A DNA stretch of 64,000 nucleotides. Source: CAIWHR01 sp963726775 (GTDB taxonomy: Bacteria > Pseudomonadota > Gammaproteobacteria > Burkholderiales > Casimicrobiaceae). The stretch is from positions 682,001 to 746,000 of the forward strand of contig CAVSDL010000009.1 in assembly GCA_963726775.1 (NCBI GenBank). The letters are read 5' to 3'. The first letter of the stretch is position 1, and each line of letters begins with the position of its first letter. Position numbers and translations under genes: made by a program. Below the pieces are notes generated by a model that was given only the letters and a program-made list of their open reading frames with translations, did not search any database and was not told the origin of the DNA. Of the stretch, positions 8,788 through 17,809 are shown in pieces.

Positions 8788-9998
8788 ATGTCCCTTCCCG
8801 TCCGCGTTCCAGTCACCCATGTCCTGCCGCTCGCGATGACCGCCTTCGTCGCCGCCTGCGGCCAGGCCCCCGAAGGCGGGGGTTTCCACGGCTTTCCACC
8901 TGCCGCGGTCACGACCTTCGTGGTTGCGCCGAAGGCAGTACCGGCGAGCTACGAATACGTCGGCCAGACCGCCGGATCGAAGGAAGTGGAGGTTCGGGGG
9001 CGCGTGACCGGCATTCTGGAGCAGAAACTCTTCCAGGAAGGCGCGCCGGTCAAGGCCGGCCAGGTGCTGTTCGTCATCGATCCCAAGCCGCTTGCCGCCC
9101 AGGTCGCGGCCCTCGAAGCGGATCTCACCCGTGCGCAGGCACAAAATGCGCAGGCCGAGCGCGAGGTCGCGCGCCTCAAGCCGCTGGCCGAGCGCCGCGC
9201 GATCGGACAGAAGGAAGCCGACGACGCTGTTTCCAACGCCGAACTCGCCGCGGCATCGGTCAGGTCGGCGGCGGCGAAACTCGCCGAAGCGCAGCTCAAT
9301 CTCGGCTACACGCGCGTCGTCGCGCCGATCTCCGGGCTCTCCAGCCGGGCGCCGAAGTCCGAAGGGAGCCTCGTCACCGCCAACGACACGCTGCTGACGA
9401 CCATCTCGCAGGCGAACCCGATCTGGATCCCGTTCGCGATCTCCGAGAACGAGCAGCTCTCGCTGAACCGCGCCGTGGCCGAGGGGCGTCTGACGCTGCC
9501 GAAGGACAATGCCTACGACGTGACCGTGAAACTCGCCGACGGCACGACCATCCCCCGCCGCGGCCGGATCAATTTCGCGGACACGCGCATCAATCCTTCG
9601 ACCGGCACGTTCGAAATGCGCGCCGAGGTGCCGAACGCCGACGGCGTGCTGAAGCCGGGTCAGTTCGTTCGCGTCCGGCTGGATGGCGCGGTTCGCAGCA
9701 ACGCGCTCACCGTGCCGCAGATCGCGGTGCTGGACGGTCCGCAGGGAAAATTCGTGTACGTCGCCGACCACGACAAGGACGGCAAGGACGTCGCGGCGGT
9801 GCGACCCGTAACGCTCGGCGACTGGGTGACGATGGACGGTGACAATCACTGGGTCGTCGAGACGGGCCTGAAGCCGGGGGACCGCGTGATCGTCGACAGC
9901 CTGCCCAAGCTGCATCCTGGCGCGGCCATCGTGCCGGATGCGGCGCGACGCCGCCGGCCAAGGGCGACGGCAAAGCCGCGCCCGCCCCCAAGTCCTGA
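8788..9998 (+). CDS. RND efflux periplasmic adaptor (MexA/AcrA type), 3' end frameshifted
   Basis: A membrane-fusion lipoprotein that links the inner-membrane pump to the outer-membrane channel. The signal ends at the lipobox FVAAC (Cys24). The body has the barrel-sandwich and hairpin segments (YVGQTAGSKEVEVRGRVTG, GQVLFVIDPKPL, GYTRVVAPISGLSSRAP) and the beta-barrel/membrane-proximal region ending LKPGDRVIVDSLPKLHPGA. After VPDAA the frame given by the DNA would run on to 10146, inside the pump gene. Adding one C near 9946 restores a typical PPAKGDGKAAPAPKS tail with a stop at 9996-9998, 15 bp before the pump start. I therefore place the end at 9998. Start ATG 8788 has CTGGAG upstream. The missing base affects only the last 20 or so residues. 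Confidence 0.88.
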
Positions 9999-10013
9999 CC
10001 GCGGACCGCCACG

Positions 10014-13000
10014 ATGTTCTCCCGCTTCTTCATCGACCGGCCGATTTTCGCGGCCGTCATTTCCATGTTCCTGGTCCTGGCCGGCCTCGCGGCAATGCGC
10101 ACGCTGCCGATCGCCCAGTACCCGGAGATCGCGCCGCCGGTGGTGACCGTGCAGGCCGTGTATCCGGGCGCCTCGGCCGAGGTGATCGAGAAGACCGTCG
10201 CCGCGCCGCTGGAAAATGCGATCAACGGCGTGCCGAACATGATCTACATGTCGAGTTCGTCGACGTCGAACGGCGTCGTGCAGATCCAGGTCACCTTCGA
10301 GATCGGCACCCGCATCGACGACGCCGCGGTCAACGTCAACAACCGCGTCAAGCAGGTCGACCCGCGGCTGCCGGAGGAAGTGCGCCGCCAGGGCGTCACC
10401 GTCGAGCGCGGTTCGTCGTCGTTCCTGCAGGTGCTCGCGTTCTACGCGCCCGATGGCCGCTACGACGACCTGTTCATATCGAACTACGTGACCCTCAACG
10501 TCCTCGACGAGCTGAAGCGGCTGCCGGGCACCACCAACGTCCAGATCTTCGGCGCGCACGACTACGCGATGCGGATCTGGGTCAAGCCCGACCGGCTCGC
10601 GCAACTCAAGCTCACGCCTACCGATCTGATCCGCGCGGTCAACGAACAGAACGCCCAGTTCGCCGCGGGCAAGATCGGCCAGTCGCCGACGACCAAGGGC
10701 CAGGACCTCGTCTACACGATCACCACGCGCGGCCGCCTTGCCGACGCCAAGGAGTTCGGCCAGATCATCGTCCGCGCCAATCCGGACGGGTCGACGGTGC
10801 GCCTTTCCGACGTCGCGCGCATCGAGCTCGGCTCCAAGGATTACGACTTCATCGGCCGCTACAACGGCAATCCGGCGACGCTGATCGGAGTCTTCCTGCA
10901 GCCCGGCGCCAACGCGCTCGACGTCGCGAAATCCGTGCGCGCGACGATGACCGGTCTCGCCGGACGCTTTCCCGAAGGGCTCACCTACGCGGTTCCGTAC
11001 GACACGACGCGCTTCGTCGAAGTGTCGATCCGGGAAGTCGTGTTCACCCTCAGCGAGGCGATGCTGCTGGTGATCCTGGTCGTGTTCCTGTTCCTGCAGA
11101 GCTGGCGCGCGACGCTGATCCCGCTGGTCGCGGTGCCGGTATCGCTGCTGGGCGCGTTCGCGGGGCTGTTCGTTCTCGGCTACTCGATCAATACGCTGAC
11201 TCTGTTCGGCATGGTGCTCGCGATCGGCATCGTCGTCGACGACGCGATCGTCGTGCTGGAAAACGTCGAGCGGATCATGCGCGAGGACGGTGCCGCGCCG
11301 CGCGAGGCGGCGATCAAGGCGATGCACGAGGTGACCGGCCCGATCGTCGCCATCGTGCTGACCCTGACTGCGGTATTCGTGCCGATCGCGTTCCTCGGCG
11401 GGCTGACCGGCGAGCTGTACCGCCAGTTCGCGGTGACGATCTCCATTGCCGTGGTGATCTCGGGGCTGGTCGCACTGACGCTGACACCCGCGATGTCCGC
11501 GCTGATCCTGCGTCGCCACGAGGAGGCACCGAAGAAGGGCTTCTTCGCCGTGTTCAACCGCTGGTTCGCCGGCGTCACCCGTCACTACACAACCGGTGTC
11601 GCGTGGATGATCCGCCGCGGTATCGTCGGCGTACTGCTGTTCGCCGGCATGGTCGTCATCACCGCCGGGCTGTGGCGTTACACGCCGGGCAGCCTCGTTC
11701 CCGACGAGGACCAGGGCTGGTTCTTCTCGTCGGTGATCCTGCCCGACGGCGCGTCGCTGCAGCGCACCGACAAGGTCGCGGCCGAGGTCGAGAAGGTGAT
11801 CCGCTCGAATTCCGCGAACGCCCACGTGATTTCGTTCACCGGTTTCGATTTTCTCGGCGGCGGCTTCCGCAACAACGCCGCGTCGATCTTCGTGACGCAG
11901 ATCCCGTGGGACGAGCGCAAGGTCACCGTGCCCGAGCTGGTCGGCGAGGTCTACGCCAAGACCGGCGGCATCAAGGAGGCGCTCGTGCTGGCGTTCAATC
12001 CGCCGCCGATTTTCGGGCTCGGCATCGCCGGCGGCTACGAGCTCTATCTGCAGAATCGCGGAGAAGGCGGCCCCAAGCGGATGAACGAGGTGATGCAGCA
12101 GCTGCTGCAGCGTCTCAGCTCGGACAAGGAGCTGAGCTTCGCGCAGACCTTGTGGCGGGCCAACGTCCCGCAGCTCTACGTCGATGTCGACCGCGAGAAG
12201 GCGAAGAAGGCCGGAGTGCCGATCAACGACGTCTTCGCCGCGCTGTCGGCCACGCTCGGCACGTACTACGTCAACGATTTCAACAAATACGGCCGCGCAT
12301 GGCAGGTGCTGATGTCGGCCGAGCCGTCGTACCGCGCGCGTCCCGACGACATCGGCGCGGTGTACGTGCGCTCCGAGAAGGGCGAGATGATTCCGCTCGC
12401 GGCGCTGGCGACCGTCCGGTATTCGTCCGGACCCGACGCGCTCGACCGCTTCAACAACCTGCCTGCCGTGAAGATTTTCGGCAACGCCGCGCCCGGTTTC
12501 AGTTCGGGTCAGGCCATCGCGCGGGTCGAGCAGATCGCGGGCGAGGTGCTGCCGCCGGAATTCAGCTACGACTGGGGCGGGACGTCGTACCAGGAGAAGC
12601 GCTCCGGCGGCGCGTCGACCTTCGCGCTGGGCCTTGCGGTGATCATGGTGTTCCTGATCCTCGCCGCGCAGTACGAGAAATGGTCGCTGCCGTTCTCGGT
12701 GCTCCTGGCCCTGCCGTTCGGCACCTTCGGCGCGCTCGCCGCGGTCCACCTGCGCGGGCTCACCAACGATGTCTACTTCCAGATCGGCCTCGTCACGCTG
12801 CTCGGCCTCGCCGCCAAGAACGCGATCCTGATCGTCGAATTCGCCGTCTACAAGCATCAGGAGGGCATGACGGCCTCGGGGGCGGCGCTCGAAGCCGCGC
12901 GCCTGCGTTTCCGGCCGATCCTGATGACTTCGCTCGCGTTCATCCTCGGCGTGCTGCCGCTCGCGATCTCCACGGGCGCGGGAGCCGGCGCGCGGCATTC

Positions 13001-13223
13001 GACCGGCACCGGCGTGATGGGCGGCATGATCGCGGCGACGTTCCTCGCGATCTTCTTCGTTCCTTTGTTCTTCAAGCTGATCACCGAGCGCCACCTGCGT
13101 GAGCCGCGCAGCACCGCCGAATTGTTCGCCGAAGTGAAGCATCTGCACGACAGCGCACATCATCACCCGCCGCCGACGCCGGGTCATCCCCCGCGCGGCG
13201 TCGTCGGAGACGGCCATGAATAG
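10014..13223 (+). CDS. RND multidrug efflux pump, inner-membrane subunit (MexB/AcrB type, HAE1)
   Basis: A 1069-residue proton-driven pump that takes drugs from the periplasm and inner leaflet and passes them to the outer-membrane channel. It has the standard two-fold layout of six-helix bundles and two large periplasmic loops. The proton-relay aspartates lie in GIVVDDAIVV (Asp409, Asp410) and the relay lysine in GLAAKNAIL (Lys935). MFSRFFIDRPIFA is the classical N-terminus. The length is slightly above E. coli AcrB because of a His/Pro-rich tail (HDSAHHHPPPTPGH). It is second in the operon, 15 bp after the adaptor, and overlaps the outer-membrane gene by 8 bp. Confidence 0.96.
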   Translation: MFSRFFIDRPIFAAVISMFLVLAGLAAMRTLPIAQYPEIAPPVVTVQAVYPGASAEVIEKTVAAPLENAINGVPNMIYMSSSSTSNGVVQIQVTFEIGTRIDDAAVNVNNRVKQVDPRLPEEVRRQGVTVERGSSSFLQVLAFYAPDGRYDDLFISNYVTLNVLDELKRLPGTTNVQIFGAHDYAMRIWVKPDRLAQLKLTPTDLIRAVNEQNAQFAAGKIGQSPTTKGQDLVYTITTRGRLADAKEFGQIIVRANPDGSTVRLSDVARIELGSKDYDFIGRYNGNPATLIGVFLQPGANALDVAKSVRATMTGLAGRFPEGLTYAVPYDTTRFVEVSIREVVFTLSEAMLLVILVVFLFLQSWRATLIPLVAVPVSLLGAFAGLFVLGYSINTLTLFGMVLAIGIVVDDAIVVLENVERIMREDGAAPREAAIKAMHEVTGPIVAIVLTLTAVFVPIAFLGGLTGELYRQFAVTISIAVVISGLVALTLTPAMSALILRRHEEAPKKGFFAVFNRWFAGVTRHYTTGVAWMIRRGIVGVLLFAGMVVITAGLWRYTPGSLVPDEDQGWFFSSVILPDGASLQRTDKVAAEVEKVIRSNSANAHVISFTGFDFLGGGFRNNAASIFVTQIPWDERKVTVPELVGEVYAKTGGIKEALVLAFNPPPIFGLGIAGGYELYLQNRGEGGPKRMNEVMQQLLQRLSSDKELSFAQTLWRANVPQLYVDVDREKAKKAGVPINDVFAALSATLGTYYVNDFNKYGRAWQVLMSAEPSYRARPDDIGAVYVRSEKGEMIPLAALATVRYSSGPDALDRFNNLPAVKIFGNAAPGFSSGQAIARVEQIAGEVLPPEFSYDWGGTSYQEKRSGGASTFALGLAVIMVFLILAAQYEKWSLPFSVLLALPFGTFGALAAVHLRGLTNDVYFQIGLVTLLGLAAKNAILIVEFAVYKHQEGMTASGAALEAARLRFRPILMTSLAFILGVLPLAISTGAGAGARHSTGTGVMGGMIAATFLAIFFVPLFFKLITERHLREPRSTAELFAEVKHLHDSAHHHPPPTPGHPPRGVVGDGHE

Positions 13224-14634
13224 GGCGCTCGCCGCCGCGATCGTCGCGGCCGTCGCGGTGACGGGGTGCGCCGTCACGCAGCCGATCCCGCCCACGCTCG
13301 ACCTGCCCCCGGGGTCCGCGACCGCCGCGCAGAACGAGGCGCTCGAGCGCTGGTGGACGCTGTTCGACGATCCGGTGCTCGATCGCCTCGTCGCCGAGGC
13401 CTTTGCGAACAACCTCGACCTCAAGTCGGCGCTCGCCCGGATCGAAGCCGCCCGCGCGCAGGTGCTCTTCGCCCAGTCGAACCTGGCCCCGGACATACAC
13501 CTGTCCGGAGACGGCGCGCGGTCGCGCCTCTCGTCCGTGACCTCGCAGCCGCTGCCTTCGGGAACGCCGCTGATCAGCAACGATTATCGCGTCGCCGTGG
13601 ACATGTCGTACGAGCTCGACGTCTGGGGCAAGTACCGCAGCGGACTGCTGGCCGCGAGCAACGACCTCGCGGCCTCGCGCTACTACCGCGAGACCGTCCG
13701 CATCACCGTCGAGGCCGAAGTCGCCAGTGCGTACTTCCGGCTGCGCGCGGCCGACGCCCTGCTCGTCGTGCTGGAAGATACGCTCTCCTCGCGCAACGAC
13801 AGCGTGCGGCTGCAGCGCGACCGCTTCGAGGGCGGGCTCATCGGCGAATACGACTTGAAGCAGGCCGAGGCCGAGCGCTCGGCCGTCGTTGCCGACATCG
13901 CGCGCGCCAGGCAGGCGATCGGACAGCTGGAGTCCGCGCTGGCCACACTCACCGGCCGTTCGCCGCGCGCCGTGTTCGAACCGAAGATCGACCGCGGTCA
14001 GACAATCGAGGCAAAGGTGGACCTGCCGTCGCTGCCCCCGAGCCTGCCGTCCGGGCTTGTCGAGCGGCGGCCGGACATCCGGCGCGCCGAAGCCCTGCTG
14101 GCCGCCTCGGATCTGCGCATCCAGCAGGCGCGCGCGAATTACTTCCCCGCCTTCACGCTCGCCGGCAGTTTCGGTTCGGAAGCCGCCACCTTCGGCAACC
14201 TTTTCAGCGGCCCGGCCGCGATCTGGAACATCGGTCTTGGAATCGTGCAGCCGCTCATCGCGCTGAAGGCGATCGAAGCCCAGGTCGATCTCGCCAAGGC
14301 GAACAACGACAGGGCCGCCGTGGAGTTTCTGCAAACGGTTCAAATTGCATTCCGTGAGGTTCACGACGCGTTGCTTGCCTACCGCGCCGCCCGTGACGTG
14401 CTCGCCGCGGAAACCGACCGCCGCAATCAGCTGGCCACGGCGCTGGAAATGGCCAACCTCCGCTACGATGCCGGCCGCACGTCGTTCCTCGAGGTGCTCG
14501 ACGCCCAGCGCACGTTGCTCGCCGCGCAGACGCTGCGCGTCGTGGCGGCGCGAGACGCGAGGCTGTCGATCGTCGAATTCGCCAAGGCGCTGGGTGGCGG
14601 ATGGACGCCCGAAACGTTTGCGCCCACGCGTTGA
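13216..14634 (+). CDS. RND outer-membrane channel lipoprotein (OprM/NodT family)
   Basis: A 472-residue TolC-like outer-membrane factor that completes the tripartite pump. It has a lipoprotein signal (VAVTGC) and two repeated OEP domains with the usual helical segments (NLDLKSALARIEAARAQVL, SGLLAASNDLAASRYYRETV, LVERRPDIRRAEALLAASDL, FGNLFSGPAAIWNIGLG, LRYDAGRTSFLEVLDAQRTL). The ATG lies inside the end of the pump gene (8-bp overlap), which implies translational coupling. No further gene follows in the operon; a 231-bp gap comes before the next coding region. Confidence 0.94.
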   Translation: MNRALAAAIVAAVAVTGCAVTQPIPPTLDLPPGSATAAQNEALERWWTLFDDPVLDRLVAEAFANNLDLKSALARIEAARAQVLFAQSNLAPDIHLSGDGARSRLSSVTSQPLPSGTPLISNDYRVAVDMSYELDVWGKYRSGLLAASNDLAASRYYRETVRITVEAEVASAYFRLRAADALLVVLEDTLSSRNDSVRLQRDRFEGGLIGEYDLKQAEAERSAVVADIARARQAIGQLESALATLTGRSPRAVFEPKIDRGQTIEAKVDLPSLPPSLPSGLVERRPDIRRAEALLAASDLRIQQARANYFPAFTLAGSFGSEAATFGNLFSGPAAIWNIGLGIVQPLIALKAIEAQVDLAKANNDRAAVEFLQTVQIAFREVHDALLAYRAARDVLAAETDRRNQLATALEMANLRYDAGRTSFLEVLDAQRTLLAAQTLRVVAARDARLSIVEFAKALGGGWTPETFAPTR

Positions 14635-14865
14635 TTGCCGGGCCTGCGCCCTTTGGCGCGGAACACCGGCGCGCGACGCGCTGCTCGACCCGTTGTCCTG
14701 CCGCTCGCCTGACCGGAGGCTGATACCCGCCGCGCAACGATTGCGCCGGTGCGCAGGTTCACTGCCCCGCGCCAGCGGTCGCGGTTTTTTGGTATAACGG
14801 CCGCTGGCACAATCGGCACGCCGGGACCAGCGTGCCGTGCCGAAACACCGACGGGAGAAGCCACG

Positions 14866-17190
14866 TTGACTGCAGAATCGCCTTACGCACGCTTCGGTAG
14901 CGGCAAGCCTGTCCGTCGCGTCGAGGACGAAACCCTGTTGAAAGGTGCCGGCGTTTTCGCCGACGACGTCTCGCTGCCGGGTCAGGTCTGCGCCTGCTTC
15001 CTGCGCTCGCCGCATCCGCACGCGCGCATCGTCGCTGTCGACACGACGGCGGCGTCCGCGATGCCGGGTATCGTGGCCATCGTCACCGGAGCCGATCTCG
15101 TCGCGGCAGGCGTCAAGCCGCTGCTGCAATCGGCCGATTTCCGCCGCGAGGACGGCTCGCCGACCGCGGCGCCGCCGCAGCACGCGCTGGCGGTCGGAAC
15201 CGTTCGCTTCGTCGGCGAAGCAGTGGCCGCGGTGATTGCCGAGACGCGCGAACAGGCGCGCGACGCGCTCGAGGCGATCGACGTGCGTTACGAGCCGCTG
15301 CCCATGGTGGCGGATCTCGCCGATGCCGTGGCGCCGGGAGCGCCGCTGGTCTGGCCCTCGGCGACGGGCAATATCGCGGTGGAGCTGCGGCACGGCGACG
15401 CGAACGCCGCGGCTTCCGCATTTGCGAAGGCGGCGCATGTCGTGGCCCTCGATCTCGTCAATCAGCGGGTAGTGCCGTGCCCCATCGAGCCGCGAGCGAC
15501 GCTCGGCGACTACGACCGGGCCACGGGCCGCATCACGCTGCGCGTCAGCTGCCAGACGCCCACCGGCCTGCGCGATTCGCTGTGCAACGACGTGCTCGGC
15601 ATTCCGACCGACAAGGTGCGCGTGGTCGTCGGCGACGTCGGTGGGGGCTTCGGGATGAAGACGACCCTCTATCCGGAAGATGTCGTGGTCGCCTACTGCA
15701 CCCGCCGGCTGGAGCGGCCGGTCAAATGGTGCGCCGAACGCATGGAGGAGTTCCTCGCGGCAAGCCATGGGCGCGATCTTTGCAGCAAGGCCGAGCTTGC
15801 CCTTGACGCCGGCGGCCGCATACTCGCGCTCCGCGTGTCGTCGCTCGCCAACCTCGGCGCCTACGCCACGCCGGCCGGTGTGGTGATCCAGCTGCTGATC
15901 GGACCGTGGGTGTCGACCAGCATCTACGACATCGGCACCATCGACCTGCGCATCCAGGGCGTGCTCACCCACACCGCGCCGACCGGCCCCTATCGAGGCG
16001 CCGGCCGTCCCGAGGCCATCTACATCATCGAGCGCCTGCTCGACGCCGCCGCGCGCCAGACGGGCCTCGATCGCGTTGATCTGCGCCGGCGCAACATGAT
16101 CCGGCCGGAGCAGATGCCCTACCGGAACGCGATGGACAAGACCTACGACACCGGCAAGTTCGAGGCCGTCATGGATCGGGCGATCGCTCTTGCCGGCTGG
16201 AACGATTTCGCGGCGCGCGAAACCGACGCGCGACGCCGCGGTCGCCTGCGGGGCCGTGGCATGGCGACGTTCATCGAATGGACCGGCGCCGACGTCTTCG
16301 AGGAGCGCGTGACGGTCACCGTGACCGGCGAGGGCGAGATCGAGATCTTCTCGGCGACGCAGGCGATGGGCCAGGGGCTGGCGACCACGTTCGCGCAACT
16401 CGCGGTAGACGTGTTCGGCGTGCCCATCGAAAAGATAAGAATTGCCCAGGGCGATACCGATCGCGGCACGGGATTCGGCAGCGCCGGATCACGCTCGCTC
16501 TTCGTCGGCGGATCCGCGGTGCACGTTGCCGCCGAACGGACCGTCGCCAAGGCAAAGGAGCTTGCGGCCGCGGAAATGGAAGCCGCGAGCAGCGACATCG
16601 TGTATCGCGATGGCGTGTTCGCGATCGCGGGCACCGATCGCCGGATCGGATTGTTCGATCTCGCGCGCCGGCAGCCGAAGGAGCGGATCGTCCTCGACAC
16701 GACGAGCTCCGTCGCCGACGCGACCTGGCCCAACGGCTGCCACATCTGCGAAATCGAGATCGACACCGACACCGGCCTCGTCGACGTGGTCGGGTACTGG
16801 TCCGTCAACGACGTGGGGCGCGTGGTGAATCCGATGATCGTCGCCGGACAGTTGGAGGGTGGCGCGGTGCAGGGCATCGGCCAGGCGCTCTACGAACGCT
16901 TCGTCTACGACCGGGGATCGGGACAGGCGCTGTCGGCGAGCTTTCTCGATTACGGCTTGCCGCGCGCCGCGTCGATCCGGCATTTCGAGATGACGACCGA
17001 CGAGTCGACGCCCTGCCGGAACAATGCGCTCGGTGTCAAAGGCGTCGGCGAGCTCGGCACGATCGGCGCGACGCCGGCGGTGGTCAACGCAGTCATCGAC
17101 GCGCTTGCGCGCAGCGGACTGGGCACGCGCGCGGACGGGTTGCAGATGCCGCTGACGCCGGAGAAAGTCTGGCAAGCGCTCCGAAGCTGA
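14866..17190 (+). CDS. xanthine dehydrogenase family molybdopterin-binding subunit (CoxL-like), orphan
   Basis: A 774-residue large subunit of a molybdenum hydroxylase, which hydroxylates carbon centres using water. Landmarks are the Ald_Xan_dh_C start (YARFGSGKPVRRVEDETLL), DVGGGFGMKT, GPYRGAGRPEAIY, QAMGQGLATTFAQLA, GSAGSRSLFVGG and the catalytic-glutamate loop KGVGELGTIGATPAVVNA. The GPYRGAGRPE loop is not the AYXCSFR loop of true form I CO dehydrogenase, so another substrate is likely. I choose the TTG at 14866 because GGGAGAAG precedes it and similarity starts there; the frame is open upstream to 14749. The medium FAD and small 2Fe-2S subunits usually encoded alongside are absent here. 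Confidence 0.88.
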   Translation: MTAESPYARFGSGKPVRRVEDETLLKGAGVFADDVSLPGQVCACFLRSPHPHARIVAVDTTAASAMPGIVAIVTGADLVAAGVKPLLQSADFRREDGSPTAAPPQHALAVGTVRFVGEAVAAVIAETREQARDALEAIDVRYEPLPMVADLADAVAPGAPLVWPSATGNIAVELRHGDANAAASAFAKAAHVVALDLVNQRVVPCPIEPRATLGDYDRATGRITLRVSCQTPTGLRDSLCNDVLGIPTDKVRVVVGDVGGGFGMKTTLYPEDVVVAYCTRRLERPVKWCAERMEEFLAASHGRDLCSKAELALDAGGRILALRVSSLANLGAYATPAGVVIQLLIGPWVSTSIYDIGTIDLRIQGVLTHTAPTGPYRGAGRPEAIYIIERLLDAAARQTGLDRVDLRRRNMIRPEQMPYRNAMDKTYDTGKFEAVMDRAIALAGWNDFAARETDARRRGRLRGRGMATFIEWTGADVFEERVTVTVTGEGEIEIFSATQAMGQGLATTFAQLAVDVFGVPIEKIRIAQGDTDRGTGFGSAGSRSLFVGGSAVHVAAERTVAKAKELAAAEMEAASSDIVYRDGVFAIAGTDRRIGLFDLARRQPKERIVLDTTSSVADATWPNGCHICEIEIDTDTGLVDVVGYWSVNDVGRVVNPMIVAGQLEGGAVQGIGQALYERFVYDRGSGQALSASFLDYGLPRAASIRHFEMTTDESTPCRNNALGVKGVGELGTIGATPAVVNAVIDALARSGLGTRADGLQMPLTPEKVWQALRS

Positions 17191-17227
17191 GCGGGATCCC
17201 GCCCGATTCTCCGCACGACGGCAACCG

Positions 17228-17755
17228 ATGCCAAGTTCGCACATGGACCACGAGGACATTCGGCTGGGCCTGGCATTGCCCCGTGACGCGCCGGCCCTCG
17301 CGCTGATGTCGCGCGACCTCATCGAAACGGGACTCGGCTGGGCGTATCGCGCGGAGCGCATCGCCAGGATGATCGGCGATCCCGACGCCGTGACGCTGGT
17401 GGCCCGCCGCGACGCGGCGGCGGTCGGCTTCGCGGTGATGACGTTCGGCGCCGAACGCGCCCATCTTGTCCTGCTTGCCGTTTGCGCGCCGTATCAGCGG
17501 CGCGGGATCGCGCGGCGGATGATCGCCTGGCTGCGGGAATCCGTGGTGACTGCCGGGATGGCATCGATCCATGTCGAGCTTCGCGCCGGCAACCCGCGGG
17601 CCTACGCGCTCTACCAGGCCGCAGGATTCACCGAAGTCCTGCGCCTGCCCGGCTACTACCGCGGCCGCGAAACGGCGGTCCGCATGATCTGCCCGTTGCG
17701 CGGGCACGACATCGCGCCGCAGTCCTGGCGACCGCCGACGCTCGACAGGCGCTGA
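17228..17755 (+). CDS. GNAT family N-acetyltransferase
   Basis: A 175-residue acetyltransferase. The acetyl-CoA loop is CAPYQRRGIARRMIAW, followed by IHVELRAGNPRAYALYQAAGF, the RimI-like late strand/helix pair. This resembles RimI-type ribosomal-protein or small-molecule acetyltransferases, but the substrate cannot be predicted. The start at 17228 has no strong ribosome-binding site; ATG 17243 is an alternative. It lies 37 bp after the molybdopterin subunit on the same strand and may share its transcript. Confidence 0.82.
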   Translation: MPSSHMDHEDIRLGLALPRDAPALALMSRDLIETGLGWAYRAERIARMIGDPDAVTLVARRDAAAVGFAVMTFGAERAHLVLLAVCAPYQRRGIARRMIAWLRESVVTAGMASIHVELRAGNPRAYALYQAAGFTEVLRLPGYYRGRETAVRMICPLRGHDIAPQSWRPPTLDRR

Positions 17756-17809
17756 ACGTGCCGCGAGCGGCCAGCGGCACCCACGCGAGGTTGCATACGC
17801 CGACCGTCG

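Noticed and set aside
9846..13580. Antisense open frame of 1244 residues across the RND pump gene
   Set aside because: GC-rich coding sequence leaves the antisense frame open. The product is Arg/Asp/Gln-rich without domains, and the pump on the other strand is unmistakable.
13081..16398. Antisense open frame of 1105 residues over the channel and molybdopterin-subunit genes
   Set aside because: Shadow of two well-recognised genes. No motifs and no ribosome site.
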